Assembly: GCF_016744155.1 (NCBI RefSeq) | Contig: NZ_JADGEW010000013.1 | Location: 41,501-105,500, forward strand | Reading direction: 5' to 3' | Source of the DNA: Amphritea sp. | Lineage (GTDB): Bacteria > Pseudomonadota > Gammaproteobacteria > Pseudomonadales > Balneatricaceae | Length of the DNA: 64,000 bases | In this document: positions 27,448-35,809 of the stretch, piece after piece | Layout of the letters: every line of letters starts with the position of its first letter | How positions within the stretch are numbered: position 1 is the stretch's first letter | Made by a program: the position numbers and the translations under genes | The notes under the pieces: generated by a model | Seen by the model: the letters and a program-made list of their open reading frames with translations, nothing else | Told to the model about the DNA's origin: nothing | The model's database searches: none

Positions 27448-28338
27448 ATGGCACTCAAGAAACCTACAGAGAAAGAGTCTGACATCAGCGTAACTGAGGA
27501 AAGCTGTTATAAGCAGTCCGCCGTTACCCGCTGGCAAAAGGGTCAGTCGCTGGATGCATTAGACAGTATCGCCGAAGAGATTCCGGTGGCGATGATTTAC
27601 AACGGTATCTCCCACGTAGTCATGATGGCCAGCCCCTGCGACTTGGAAGAGTTCGCAATGGGCTTTAGCCTGAGCGAAGGGATCATCAGAAAGCCAGAAG
27701 AGATCTACGCCATCGATCTGATGATGGCTGATCCGGAAAATCTGGTATCGGGCATCGAGATTCAGATGTCGATCACTACCCAGCGATCCATGCAGCTTAA
27801 AAAGCGTCGCCGTAATCTCACCGGCAGAACCGGCTGTGGGCTCTGCGGTGCTGAATCTCTGCAACAGGCGATCCGCCCGGTTAAACCGGTACCCGCCCTG
27901 CCCCTGGCAACACCGGCAGCGGTTGAAAATGCGGTCGGCCAGCTAACCGGCAAGCAACCCCTACAGAATATTACTGGAGCCTGTCACGGCGCTGCCTGGT
28001 GCGACAGTGAAGGTAATATTCAACTGTTAAGAGAAGATGTTGGCCGCCATAACGCATTAGATAAGTTACTGGGCGCGCTACAGCATGAAAACATCAACCT
28101 GAGTGAGGGCTTCGCCCTGATATCCAGTCGCGCCAGTTACGAGATGATTCACAAGGCATCTAGCTGCGGCATCAGCACACTGGTCGCAGTTTCAGCCCCT
28201 ACAGGGCTGGCACTGGATCTGGCAAAGCAGGCGGGATTAAACCTGATAGGCTTCGCTCGCCCCGGCAGACACGTCATCTACAACCGGTCTACAAAGGCCG
28301 ATTCAATTAAAACTTCAGGCGATTCAAAGGAAATATAA
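27448..28338 (+). CDS. fdhD: Formate dehydrogenase sulfurtransferase / accessory protein
   Basis: A ~296-aa FdhD (FdsC) protein with the conserved cysteine loop GRTGCGLCGAES, TGACHGAAWC, EDVGRHNALDKL and SSRASYEMIHKA. It transfers sulfur to the molybdenum cofactor so the FdsA active site can form. The ATG at 27448 follows GGGAAAG and starts 2 bp after the fdsA stop. It lies between fdsA and fdsD, the usual order for this enzyme's operon. Confidence 0.95.
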   Translation: MALKKPTEKESDISVTEESCYKQSAVTRWQKGQSLDALDSIAEEIPVAMIYNGISHVVMMASPCDLEEFAMGFSLSEGIIRKPEEIYAIDLMMADPENLVSGIEIQMSITTQRSMQLKKRRRNLTGRTGCGLCGAESLQQAIRPVKPVPALPLATPAAVENAVGQLTGKQPLQNITGACHGAAWCDSEGNIQLLREDVGRHNALDKLLGALQHENINLSEGFALISSRASYEMIHKASSCGISTLVAVSAPTGLALDLAKQAGLNLIGFARPGRHVIYNRSTKADSIKTSGDSKEI

Positions 28339-28340
28339 GC

Positions 28341-28556
28341 ATGGGAAATCATCAACTCACCAGCCTGATTAAAATGGCCAACCAGATCGCCGCGAACAAC
28401 ACCCACATCGGCGACGAAACCGCAGAAGCGGAGATGGTTGCAAATCACCTGACAAAGTTTTGGGCGCGCTCTATGAAAGCTCAGATTAAGGAGTATCTGG
28501 AAAGCGATGGGAGTGAATTGTTACCGATTGCTAAGAAGGCAGTCGCTTCGCTTTAA
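28341..28556 (+). CDS. fdsD: Formate dehydrogenase delta subunit
   Basis: A 71-aa FdsD-family protein (LTSLIKMANQIAANN, then VANHLTKFWARSMKAQIKEYL). It starts 2 bp after fdhD and ends the operon. FdsD is small, lacks metal motifs and is thought to help assembly of the formate dehydrogenase complex. A related 41-codon reading frame without a start codon occurs at 32289-32414. Confidence 0.92.
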   Translation: MGNHQLTSLIKMANQIAANNTHIGDETAEAEMVANHLTKFWARSMKAQIKEYLESDGSELLPIAKKAVASL

Positions 28557-28613
28557 GCCGTAGCTCGTTGTTCGAACGGCGCTTCGCACCTTGCTCGTAA
28601 CTCAACAAATAAT

Positions 28614-28637
28614 AAGGAGCCTGATGGCTCCTTTTTT
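28614..28637 (+). terminator. Intrinsic terminator of the fds operon
   Basis: AAGGAGCC-TGAT-GGCTCCTT followed by TTTT, ~58 bp after the fdsD stop. Confidence 0.88.
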
Positions 28638-28769
28638 AATGCCAATCTATCAGTGTTTACTCGTAAATGTAGGAGCAGGGCCCTTGTCGAGATTATTCAT
28701 CGACACGAGTGCGTGCCTCACTACTAACTAGCTTAATCGACCTGAGTTAGACCAGCCCTGCATAAAATA

Positions 28770-28794
28770 AAAAGGAGCCGTCAGGCTCCTTTTT
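28770..28794. terminator. Second hairpin terminator, probably serving the minus-strand TRAP operon
   Basis: AAAAGGAGCC-GTCA-GGCTCCTTTT has an A-run on the left and a T-run on the right, so it can act in both directions. It lies ~200 bp past the dctM stop on the minus strand. Confidence 0.7.
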
Positions 28795-28826
28795 AACTAT
28801 CAGTCAGACCAGTAATCACCAGCAAA

Positions 28827-28898
28827 TGTAGGAGCAGCATCTTGCCGCGATGCTTTTCGCTGCTGGTATCCAGAGGGCATGCTAAAGCAGCTCCTACA
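28827..28898. repeat. REP-like element (TGTAGGAGC ... GCTCCTACA)
   Basis: Perfectly complementary 9-bp ends enclose ~54 bp. The core TGCCGCGATGCTTTTCGCTGCT is repeated nearly exactly in 32530-32583. It resembles the REP elements of pseudomonads, which share the TGTAGGAGC end. Confidence 0.7.
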
Positions 28899-28987
28899 AA
28901 TCACCAAACAAAGCAAAAACCCATCTTACAAAGCACGTTCTCAGCCTCTCCCAAAAGAAGGATTTTCCGAGCTACGGCCCTAATGCT

Positions 28988-30286
28988 CTACATCAACCCT
29001 AGTAACCTGGGGAAGAATAGCGACAGTTCCGGTACTAAACTAGTAACCGCCATCACCGGCAGCCCAACGAAGGCCATCAGCCCGAGTGCAGGTAACATCG
29101 CTTTATGAATAGGCACCTGACCAATACGACAAGCCATATAGAGAATAGGCGCCACCGGTGGACTGTTAGCCCCGATTACCACTGAGCAGGCAACTATCGA
29201 CGCGAAGTGTATCGGATCGACCCCACTGGCAACCATCAACGGCATAAACAGTGGCGCGACCACCACCGTCACAGACACATCATCCATAACCATGCCCGCG
29301 ATAATCAGAAAGATGTTCACCGCGATCAGAATCTTAAACGGGTCCTGGACCAGATCAGTAATCACCTCTGTCAGTTCCTGGGGAATCCGCTCTGATGCCA
29401 ATATCCTACCAATCATGAAGCTGAACAGCAGGATAAGAATTACCGTACCGGTGGTTTCAGCAGCCGCTATCACACTATCGCTCAAACGCTTAAGCGTCAG
29501 ATCCCGATAGACAAAGAAACCGATCACAATAGCCATAAATGCAGCTATCGCAGCCGCTTCAGTCGGCGTGCAGATACCACCATAGATCCCTCCCAGAATA
29601 ATAACTGGTAGGGATAGTGCTGGTAATGCACGAAAAGCTGCGGTGCCTTTGGATGGCAGTTTTTCCAGACCATCCTGAGCCCCGGCAGAAACCTCCTGAA
29701 ACAGGCGACCCACACTAAAGCGGTTGGCCATTATCAACCCTGCAATAAGTAACAAGGCAGGTCCGATTGATGCTGCAAAACAAGCCGCAACCGATTGCCG
29801 TGTTACTACCGCAAACAGAATCATCGTTATCGAAGGTGGAATCAGAATACCCAGGAGAGAGGAAATCCCCAGGAGTGCCGAAGAGTAACCTCGCGGGTAA
29901 CCCCGTTTCTCCAGTGGCCCGACCATAATGGTTCCGATCGACGCAACAGCCGCCGTAGCAGTACCGGCGATAGCACCAAAGATACCGGAGGCCAGGACCA
30001 TCGACGCTCCCATGCCTCCCTTACGCTTACCCACCATGACTTCAATAAAGTTCACTAGTCTGAGTGCGATACCACCACTCTGCATCAGGTAGCCGGTCAG
30101 TACAAACAGCGGCAACGCTATCAAAATTACCGAATCGATAGACCGGTAGCCCTGCAACATCAGGGTATTAAAGTTAGCATCGTAAGCGAACGTCAGATAC
30201 GCCAGTACGCCGGCAAAAGACCAGGCTACAGGCACCCCTACAATCATCAGGAACAATAATATTCCTACAGCTATTAAACCTTCCAT
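28988..30286 (-). CDS. TRAP transporter large permease (DctM type), second system
   Basis: A 432-aa multi-span protein with MIVGVPVAWSFAG, GYRSIDSVILIALPLFVLTGYLM, AAVASIGTIMVGPLEKRGYPRGYSSALLG, LLGILIPPSITMILFAVVTRQSVAACF and NSPPVAPILYMACRIG. It overlaps the dctQ stop (ATGA type). It pairs with the DctQ and DctP encoded just upstream and is not closely similar to the DctM at 16703-18007. Confidence 0.95.
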   Translation of the reverse strand: MEGLIAVGILLFLMIVGVPVAWSFAGVLAYLTFAYDANFNTLMLQGYRSIDSVILIALPLFVLTGYLMQSGGIALRLVNFIEVMVGKRKGGMGASMVLASGIFGAIAGTATAAVASIGTIMVGPLEKRGYPRGYSSALLGISSLLGILIPPSITMILFAVVTRQSVAACFAASIGPALLLIAGLIMANRFSVGRLFQEVSAGAQDGLEKLPSKGTAAFRALPALSLPVIILGGIYGGICTPTEAAAIAAFMAIVIGFFVYRDLTLKRLSDSVIAAAETTGTVILILLFSFMIGRILASERIPQELTEVITDLVQDPFKILIAVNIFLIIAGMVMDDVSVTVVVAPLFMPLMVASGVDPIHFASIVACSVVIGANSPPVAPILYMACRIGQVPIHKAMLPALGLMAFVGLPVMAVTSLVPELSLFFPRLLGLM

Positions 30287-30822
30287 CAGCGAATGTCCTG
30301 CTGGTTTGCTTCAGCGATAATAACCGGCTCTGGATGATAACCAATTACGCATTGAATTAAGTCCCGCAGGGCGTACAGGGCGCAGCCAACACTGGCAAAC
30401 ATGATAGCGCTCTGAGGTATCCACAGGGGAATCGACAAACCCGGGGTGTGTTGCGGTCGACGCAGCCCCCAAGCCAGCATCCGATAAGCGAGATAGACGA
30501 AGAACCCGGTAATCACCAGAGTTATCAGCGAAATAAAACATTGATGATACCGACGGATCTGTCGGTCTCGAATACTGGTCTGAACAAAATCAACCACCAG
30601 ATGCTCACGTTTACGGCTGGCAATAAGACTACCCACCATATACAGCCACATACCGCACAGCATAATCAGTTCCAGCAAGCCTATAATGGACCAGCCAAAT
30701 ATATAACGAGCCACGACCAGAAATAGCATCAAGCCCACCAGAGCAAGGCTACTAATCACAGCGATTGCATTGAGCAACCAACTAAACTTTAGGTCCAGCC
30801 CGGTAAAGAAACGCACAATCAT
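30286..30822 (-). CDS. TRAP transporter small permease (DctQ type), second system
   Basis: A 178-aa four-span protein (spans near LLNAIAVISSLALVGLMLFLVVARYI, LIMLCGMWLYMVGSLIASR, FISLITLVITGFFVYLAYR and the C-terminal IMFASVGCALYALRD). The LVVDFVQ segment after a charged loop is typical. AGGTAATGCC precedes the ATG. Its stop overlaps the dctM start, implying coupled translation. Confidence 0.92.
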   Translation of the reverse strand: MIVRFFTGLDLKFSWLLNAIAVISSLALVGLMLFLVVARYIFGWSIIGLLELIMLCGMWLYMVGSLIASRKREHLVVDFVQTSIRDRQIRRYHQCFISLITLVITGFFVYLAYRMLAWGLRRPQHTPGLSIPLWIPQSAIMFASVGCALYALRDLIQCVIGYHPEPVIIAEANQQDIR

Positions 30823-30844
30823 GGCATTACCTCAGAAAGCAAAA

Positions 30845-30871
30845 ACGGCGGTACAATCGCTGTACCGCCGT
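30845..30871 (-). terminator. Intra-operon terminator between dctP and dctQM (second TRAP operon)
   Basis: An 11-bp perfect stem ACGGCGGTACA/TGTACCGCCGT with a 5-base loop. On the minus strand it runs into TTTTT, directly after the dctP stop at 30887. Confidence 0.88.
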
Positions 30872-30886
30872 CGGGGGCTAAAAGCG

Positions 30887-31924
30887 TTACAACTTGGTTG
30901 CGTTCGCCCGGATGGTATCCATAATTTCAGAGCCAATTTCCTGATCCATCAGTGGCCATACTTTCTCGCGGGCTGCCCTTGCAAATTCTTTTATCTGCTC
31001 ATCGGACAACTCAAAGTATTTCATTCCCGCTTTTTCAGCTTCTGCAACGTAGTGCTGATCTTGCTTTTGTGCATCTTTGAACTGAGTCATCATCACTTCG
31101 TTAGCGGCATCAGCTACAACTTTCTGTTGCTCTTCATTCAGCTCATCGAAGGATTCCTGGTTCATACTCAGAACACCGGTCATGAAGAAGTGCTTAGAGC
31201 GAACGTAATAGTCGAGCAGATCTCGGAAGTATTCGTAATCCCAGTAGATTACGTTACCCGCTTCACCATCAACAACGCCGGTCTGCAGTGAAGTGTAAAC
31301 TTCGCCCCAGTCGATAGCAGCAGTCTGGTAACCCAAAGCCTGCATTGTCTGAGGCGCAGGGAATACCGTCATCGTACGGACTTTAAGCCCATCCGCTTCT
31401 GCAATATTGGTGGCGTATTTACCCTTAGTAGCGACACCATTGAAGCCTTCAGGCCAAGGGCCAAAGAACTTCAGACCGATATCGGAGTAGATACCACCGA
31501 GCATATTATTAACCCAGCCACCCGGACTATAGGCTTTGATCGCCTCATCCCAGGTTAAGGTCATGTAGGGGGTGTAGATAACTCCAATACGCTTATCATA
31601 AGAAGTCATTGGCCAGTTGAGCATTACATCAACATCGCCTGCCACGTGCAGATCGAATACTTCGTTCTGACTGCCCAGTTCATTCTGGTAAAAAACATTA
31701 ACGTCGATATCGCCATTTGAGTTGGTCTCAATCAACTCTGCCCAGCGTTCCAGAGTATCTCCAGCGGGGGACCCTTTTGCTCCTGAATCGGTTGCCATTT
31801 TCAGGGAAGCAGCCTGTGCTGAACCGGCCATCAGAACACCTGTAGCCACGAGACCGGTCAATAGAGAACGAATCCTTCTTTTAGCAAAAGCAGGTGTACT
31901 GGTCGAATTATTTTTTATAGTCAT
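30887..31924 (-). CDS. TRAP transporter substrate-binding protein (DctP family), second system
   Basis: A 345-aa periplasmic protein. A long, basic N-terminus (AKRRIRSLL) leads into a hydrophobic stretch and probable cleavage after GSAQA. The mature part has ASLKMATDSGAKGSP, ELGSQNEVFDLHVAGDVDVML, LKVRTMTVFPAPQTMQALGYQ and VYTSLQTGVVDGEAGNV, with the usual ligand Arg in KVRTM. The ligand is unknown; the nearest catabolic neighbours are fds and an SDR, neither of which identifies it. Confidence 0.94.
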   Translation of the reverse strand: MTIKNNSTSTPAFAKRRIRSLLTGLVATGVLMAGSAQAASLKMATDSGAKGSPAGDTLERWAELIETNSNGDIDVNVFYQNELGSQNEVFDLHVAGDVDVMLNWPMTSYDKRIGVIYTPYMTLTWDEAIKAYSPGGWVNNMLGGIYSDIGLKFFGPWPEGFNGVATKGKYATNIAEADGLKVRTMTVFPAPQTMQALGYQTAAIDWGEVYTSLQTGVVDGEAGNVIYWDYEYFRDLLDYYVRSKHFFMTGVLSMNQESFDELNEEQQKVVADAANEVMMTQFKDAQKQDQHYVAEAEKAGMKYFELSDEQIKEFARAAREKVWPLMDQEIGSEIMDTIRANATKL

Positions 31925-32288
31925 TTACATACTCGCCGTTGTTATTTTTTATCAAAGAGTCACTGTATGGCACAGTAGAATCCGTTGTATTTTCCCGGGA
32001 GCACATAGATACCAGCAATGAAGATCAGCGGTCAAATACCACTAATACAGAGATTAACTCCATCATTATTTATTTATGTAGATTTTAAATACGTTAAAAC
32101 AAATAAACACATTACTTAATTTTCACACAATTAATGCATGGTAATTCATTTCACTTATGTCACTTTTATCGCCGCTTCGCAAACAGGTAGTAGAAGTGTC
32201 GTTTCTGAAATGGTCGGTGACTAACATCACCAAATAAGAGTTTATGAGAATCGACACTTCAAATCACTCACGTAGAGTGATGAAGTAA

Positions 32289-32414
32289 GAACGATTAATC
32301 ACAGTAGAGAAAGTAATTGATTTTTATCAAGAATATCGAGATCGGGTCAGAAAATACTTAGATGAGAATGGTTGTGAATTGGTGCCGATTGGTTCGCTTC
32401 GCTCAAGTGGTTAG
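32289..32414 (+). pseudogene. Possible fdsD fragment (C-terminal relic)
   Basis: A 41-codon frame with no ATG, GTG or TTG start, opening right after an in-frame stop. It encodes FYQEYRDRVRKYLDENGCELVPI, which parallels FWARSMKAQIKEYLESDGSELLPI of the intact FdsD at 28341-28556. The DNA around GTGAATTGGTGCCGATTG is also close to fdsD, and the sequence beyond it carries the same terminator/repeat unit. I read it as a decayed partial duplication; a short unrelated gene remains possible. Confidence 0.35.
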
Positions 32415-32529
32415 TACGTCGCTGCGCGACTCGCTAGACGCGGCTTCGCCGCTTGCTAGGGGCTAGAAAAACATAAGGAGCCTGAAGGCTCCCTTTTAAA
32501 TACCAAACTGATCAGTGTTTACTGGTAAA

Positions 32530-32583
32530 TGTAGGGGTGGCAATCTGCCGCAATGCTTTTCGCTGCTTAAAGCAGCTCCTACA
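32530..32583. repeat. REP-like element, second copy
   Basis: Starts TGTAGGGGTGG (one end degenerate), contains TGCCGCAATGCTTTTCGCTGCT and ends GCTCCTACA, matching the element at 28827-28898. Confidence 0.65.
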
Positions 32584-32739
32584 AATCTATCGCGACGAGG
32601 GCGTCGCTCCCACACAAAGCGCAAGCTCTACCGGACCCATCTTATAAAGCACGTTTTCACCGGATCCAGTAATAAGGCTTTTGTGAACAACGATCAAGTC
32701 ACGCTTTTTGTGACGTTCGAGCTACGAGCAACGATTTTT

Positions 32740-33405
32740 TTACCAGGGCAAAATATCGCCATTCGAATGCCAAAACGTTCCACTATTCTCCAATGTCAGC
32801 CCATCTATGCGTTGGGAAAGCCGCTCTGCAGCCTGATCAGGGGTGATGTCACCATGACCACCGATCATCTCTGTACCGACTAGTCCCGGATGCAAAATAG
32901 CGACAGCAACGCCTCGAGGTTTGAGATCATGTGACAGCGAGACACCGGCAATATTCAGTGCGGATTTAGACATGCGATAACCGTAACGACCACCACTGGT
33001 ATTGTCCGTTACTGAACCCATTCGGCTGGTGATCAACGCCACTTTTGCATTCGCAACGAAGCGGCTTGTTAAAGCTTCTGTCACCAGCAAAGGCGCCAAC
33101 GCGTTAGTTTCAAACTGCTGACGAATCTGGTCTGGATCGATATCCCCCAGTACCTCATTACGCAAAATACCGGCATTATTAATCAGCAGATCGATACTGA
33201 CATTTTCCAGCGCTGAACGCATACGTTCAACTCCCTGGTGCTGGGTAACATTAACCCCATCAATAATATGTACACCGAGCGACTTAAGCTCTTCAGAGGC
33301 ACTTCGACACACAGCATAGACTTCATACCCGCGCGACTGATACAACCGACAAAAAGACAGACCGATTCCCCGGCTTGCACCAGTAATAACAACAGTTTGA
33401 GACAT
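32740..33405 (-). CDS. Short-chain dehydrogenase/reductase (classical SDR)
   Basis: A 221-aa classical SDR with TGASRGIG (cofactor loop), NNAG, a Ser in LITSRMGSV and the YRMSK catalytic Tyr/Lys. The proline-glycine HPGLVGTEMIG segment follows. It is probably an NAD(P)H-dependent oxidoreductase of the C-factor/CsgA-like subgroup, cytoplasmic. It stands alone between repeat-filled spacers, so no pathway can be assigned. Confidence 0.9.
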   Translation of the reverse strand: MSQTVVITGASRGIGLSFCRLYQSRGYEVYAVCRSASEELKSLGVHIIDGVNVTQHQGVERMRSALENVSIDLLINNAGILRNEVLGDIDPDQIRQQFETNALAPLLVTEALTSRFVANAKVALITSRMGSVTDNTSGGRYGYRMSKSALNIAGVSLSHDLKPRGVAVAILHPGLVGTEMIGGHGDITPDQAAERLSQRIDGLTLENSGTFWHSNGDILPW

Positions 33406-33571
33406 GAATAAGTGCCTATAAAGTAATAATTAAGTTATCTGTATAGATTGGGGTAGAGAAACAAATTTCAATCTTAGATCGAGGGACTTGGTTAATTCAC
33501 CAAGATACTAATCCCCCTCCTCCTTCTACAACGCACGCTTTCACAAATCTAATTTAGTAGACTTTTTCGAG

Positions 33572-33613
33572 CAACGAGCAAGTCACGTTTTTTGTGACGT
33601 TCGAACAACGAAC
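33572..33613. repeat. Dispersed repeat CAAGTCACG...GTGACGTTCGA, copy 2
   Basis: CAACGAGCAAGTCACGTT runs into TTTTGTGACGTTCGAACAACG. It matches 32688-32733. GTCACG and its complement CGTGAC-like GTGACG give an internal hairpin. It abuts the stop of the next minus-strand gene. Confidence 0.6.
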
Positions 33614-34017
33614 TACGGCAATTCAGGTTTCAAAGCTTCGACCTGATCCCGCTCCGCTTCGGTCAACTCCCCGTACCATCTGAAGTATGACCAGCCGTAC
33701 CCCCATCGGAACTCTGTTGGCCAAATAGGACTACCGCCAACACGGACTCCAGCCAGCATCACTTCGGCGATGGCTGGTTTACCTACTTTAGCAACACAGG
33801 CCTTTAATGCTTTATCAGCATCGAGCCGCTGTTCATAGGTTCCACCTTTCCAATAGGATACATCGTGTGCTGTACAGCAGCTTTTCCACAGTGTCTCTTC
33901 GTGCAAAGTACCGTCAGGGAAAGAGCTACAGCCATCAGTAGTAAAGGGTTTTAGAGTATCTGCTTCGGCACATCCGGAAAGAAGACAAATAAACATCAGG
34001 AAGAATAAATGCTTCAT
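33613..34017 (-). CDS. Small lipoprotein with phospholipase A2-like CCxxHD motif
   Basis: A 134-aa exported lipoprotein (lipobox LLSGC). The mature domain reads TTDGCSSFPDGT, then WKSCCTAHDVSYWKGG and LDADKALKACV. That order (DGC, CC-x2-HD-x3-Y, GG, DxxL, C) resembles the secreted phospholipase A2 catalytic His-Asp site and its disulfide cysteines. The classical Ca2+-loop pattern is only loosely present, so activity is uncertain. The C-terminal half is Trp/Tyr-rich (WGYGWSYFRWYGEL). It is isolated between repeats and the gbdR-like gene. Confidence 0.75.
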   Translation of the reverse strand: MKHLFFLMFICLLSGCAEADTLKPFTTDGCSSFPDGTLHEETLWKSCCTAHDVSYWKGGTYEQRLDADKALKACVAKVGKPAIAEVMLAGVRVGGSPIWPTEFRWGYGWSYFRWYGELTEAERDQVEALKPELP

Positions 34018-34234
34018 TGGTTTTTGTATCCAGCAAGATTTAATAGCCCAAATATAACAGCGGCACGAGGGACAAGCGCTTATATCCCTGCATATTTAGC
34101 TTTATACACAGTGTAAGGAAATCCGGCTGAAAGGCATACAGTAGAAGAGGATATGTTAAGAAGAAGCCTGTTCCGGGGAGCTAAGTCATGCAAATATACT
34201 AAAATTGGCCAAGTATTTTTTTAATCTGCGTCTC

Positions 34235-34267
34235 TAGCACTAACCTGGTAATTCCAGGTTAGTGCTA
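34235..34267. terminator. 14-bp perfect hairpin after the gbdR-like gene
   Basis: TAGCACTAACCTGG and CCAGGTTAGTGCTA are separated by 5 bases, 19 bp past the stop at 34286. No U-run follows immediately on the minus strand, so a Rho-independent role is likely but not certain. Confidence 0.6.
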
Positions 34268-34285
34268 ACAGCTAAAGTGACTCAC

Positions 34286-35404
34286 TCAGATCGCAACTGA
34301 GCCAAAGCTCGGTTCCGTCTGCGCTGAATTCAATACCGAGACAGAACGCTTTATATTGGCAAGAAAGCCGTCATCCTGAAGCGGCTCTCGCGCTTCAATC
34401 GACGAATTAGTCGCCCACACACCTTTACGTTCATCCCTGGGCGAAATACCGATATGCTTACGGTAACAACGGCTGAAATGAGGGGTTGAAACAAAACCAC
34501 AGGCGGTCGATATCTCAACAATCGCCATGCTCGACTGTTTCAACAACTGGCGAGCCCGATCAAGACGCAACTTCAGATAGTAGCGGGATGGGGAGCAATT
34601 TAGATATTTCAGAAACATTCTTTCCAGTTGCCGACGGGAAACGTCAACAAACGCAGCCAACTCATCAAGACCGATAGGCTCTTCGAGGTTATTCTCCATA
34701 AGTTCGATCACATCAACCAGCTTAGGTTTACTTTCACCACAGTTATGTAGCTGTCGCAAAGGAACTTTTTGCTGATCAAACTCGCTGCGTATCCTGTCGC
34801 ATATGAACATATCCGACACGGCCATAGATAATTTCGGACCATGCTGCAGTGACACCATGTGCAGGAACATATCCATAGGCGAGATTCCACCGGAGGATGT
34901 CATCCTGTTTCTATCCACCGAAAATAGTCGATTATTGCAGTTCACTTTAGGGTAGAGTTCCTGCAGTGACGCCATGCATTCCCAGTGGGTACTGCAATCA
35001 TAACCATCAAGTAAACCGGCATGAGCCAGCAGATAGGCTCCGGTACAGATACCTCCCAGCGTCACCCCCCGACGGCCCATCAGCTGTAGCCAGCTAACTT
35101 GTTTTTTAGTAAAGCTACGGGTGATGTCCACGCCACCGCACACAATCAGCAGATCCAATTCAGGCATATCTGCACAGGAATAATCCGGCTTAAAGCTCAA
35201 TCCATCACTGGCACTCACCGGCTCACCGGTTTCAGATACCATGTGCCAACTGTACAGTTCTAAACCCGATAATTGATTCGCCATTCTCAGTGGTTCTATC
35301 GAAGATGAGAGAGCTATCATGGTAAAATTGTCGAGTAGTAAAAACCCTACCCGGGTGGCTTTTTGGTAATCCTTAATCGGATCCAATGCAGTAGATAAAG
35401 TCAT
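34286..35404 (-). CDS. gbdR: GbdR-like GlxA/AraC-family regulator of betaine catabolism
   Basis: A ~372-aa regulator. The N-terminal GATase1-like domain (VGFLLLDNFTMIALSSSIEPLRMANQL, ICTGAYLLAHAGLLDG) lacks catalytic meaning in this family. The C-terminal AraC HTH pair has VDVSRRQLERMFLKYLNCSPSRYYLKLRLDRARQLL and CGFVSTPHFSRCYRKHIGISP. The ATG at 35404 has GGGTG seven bases upstream. It resembles GbdR, which in Pseudomonas activates gbc, dgc and related genes with betaine or dimethylglycine as effector, and it flanks exactly those genes here. The paralogue at 61306-62436 is the alternative claimant for the name. Confidence 0.8.
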   Translation of the reverse strand: MTLSTALDPIKDYQKATRVGFLLLDNFTMIALSSSIEPLRMANQLSGLELYSWHMVSETGEPVSASDGLSFKPDYSCADMPELDLLIVCGGVDITRSFTKKQVSWLQLMGRRGVTLGGICTGAYLLAHAGLLDGYDCSTHWECMASLQELYPKVNCNNRLFSVDRNRMTSSGGISPMDMFLHMVSLQHGPKLSMAVSDMFICDRIRSEFDQQKVPLRQLHNCGESKPKLVDVIELMENNLEEPIGLDELAAFVDVSRRQLERMFLKYLNCSPSRYYLKLRLDRARQLLKQSSMAIVEISTACGFVSTPHFSRCYRKHIGISPRDERKGVWATNSSIEAREPLQDDGFLANIKRSVSVLNSAQTEPSFGSVAI

Positions 35405-35556
35405 GATGAAACACCCTTTATAACGCGTAACAAAGACAATCTGAAAGGCGCGAAACAGACTCACACCGATGTTCTTCACTCACGTTAGTTTTTTATATTT
35501 TTCAGGACAATCAAGGGTGGCTGAAGAAGTACATTGAACTGTATATTCGTCGCCAG

Positions 35557-35619
35557 TTTTGTCGTTTTTTATTCAGCACATAATTGACTTAGGTCTTATT
35601 TTGTAACTAAACGACAAAA
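35557..35619. promoter_or_regulatory. Inverted repeat operator candidate upstream of gbdR-like gene
   Basis: Exact 11-bp inverted arms TTTTGTCGTTT and AAACGACAAAA 41 bp apart. The right arm on the minus strand extends to TGTCGT-N8-AA, resembling the TGTCGC-N8-AA consensus I recall for the related AraC-type ArgR of Pseudomonas. A possible autoregulatory site. Confidence 0.4.
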
Positions 35620-35809
35620 TCAATACTATTTGATTTATATCAAACAAAGAATATCCAAAAACGACCACTTCCTGATTTCACTTACCTCTAAGCGACGCTA
35701 CCATTCAGCTGCCTTTTTCTTCCCTTAAAAATTAGCCCCGGTACTTAGCCGGTCGCTAAAAGAATAACCGTCTTTATTATCCCTGTTCATAGACAGAACA
35801 CCCTTCTAA

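Larger units (their letters stand above)
28557..28987. repeat. Repeat-rich spacer: two terminators and REP-like elements
   Basis: No gene is visible. There are two AAGGAGCC/GGCTCCTT hairpins (28614-28637 and 28770-28793), each followed by an ATCAGT-rich stretch and TGTAGGAGC. A near-complete REP-like element spans 28827-28898, with TGTAGGAGC and GCTCCTACA ends around a TTGCCGCGATGCTTTTCGC core. The tail CATCTTACAAAGCACGTTCTCA recurs near 32638. The whole unit is partly repeated at 32470-32733, on the other side of the second TRAP operon. Confidence 0.7.
31925..32739. repeat. Long spacer with fdsD relic and repeat mosaic
   Basis: About 815 bp. The part next to dctP (31925-32280) is AT-rich and should hold its promoter. 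32289-32414 is a frame without a start codon that resembles the C-terminus of FdsD. 32415-32460 is a GC-rich string of small hairpins (CGCGGC-TTC-GCCGC type). 32470-32583 repeats the terminator/TGTAGGAGC unit found after fdsD, and 32688-32733 repeats a CAAGTCACG/GTGACGTTCGA element also found at 33572-33613. Confidence 0.6.

Noticed and set aside
30770..31291. 173-codon plus-strand open frame
   Set aside because: Overlaps the second TRAP dctP/dctQ genes on the other strand, including the intra-operon terminator; no domain.
34235..34267. Perfect 14-bp inverted repeat as an integrase attachment site
   Set aside because: No integrase or tRNA gene is near; its place 19 bp after a stop codon fits a terminator better.
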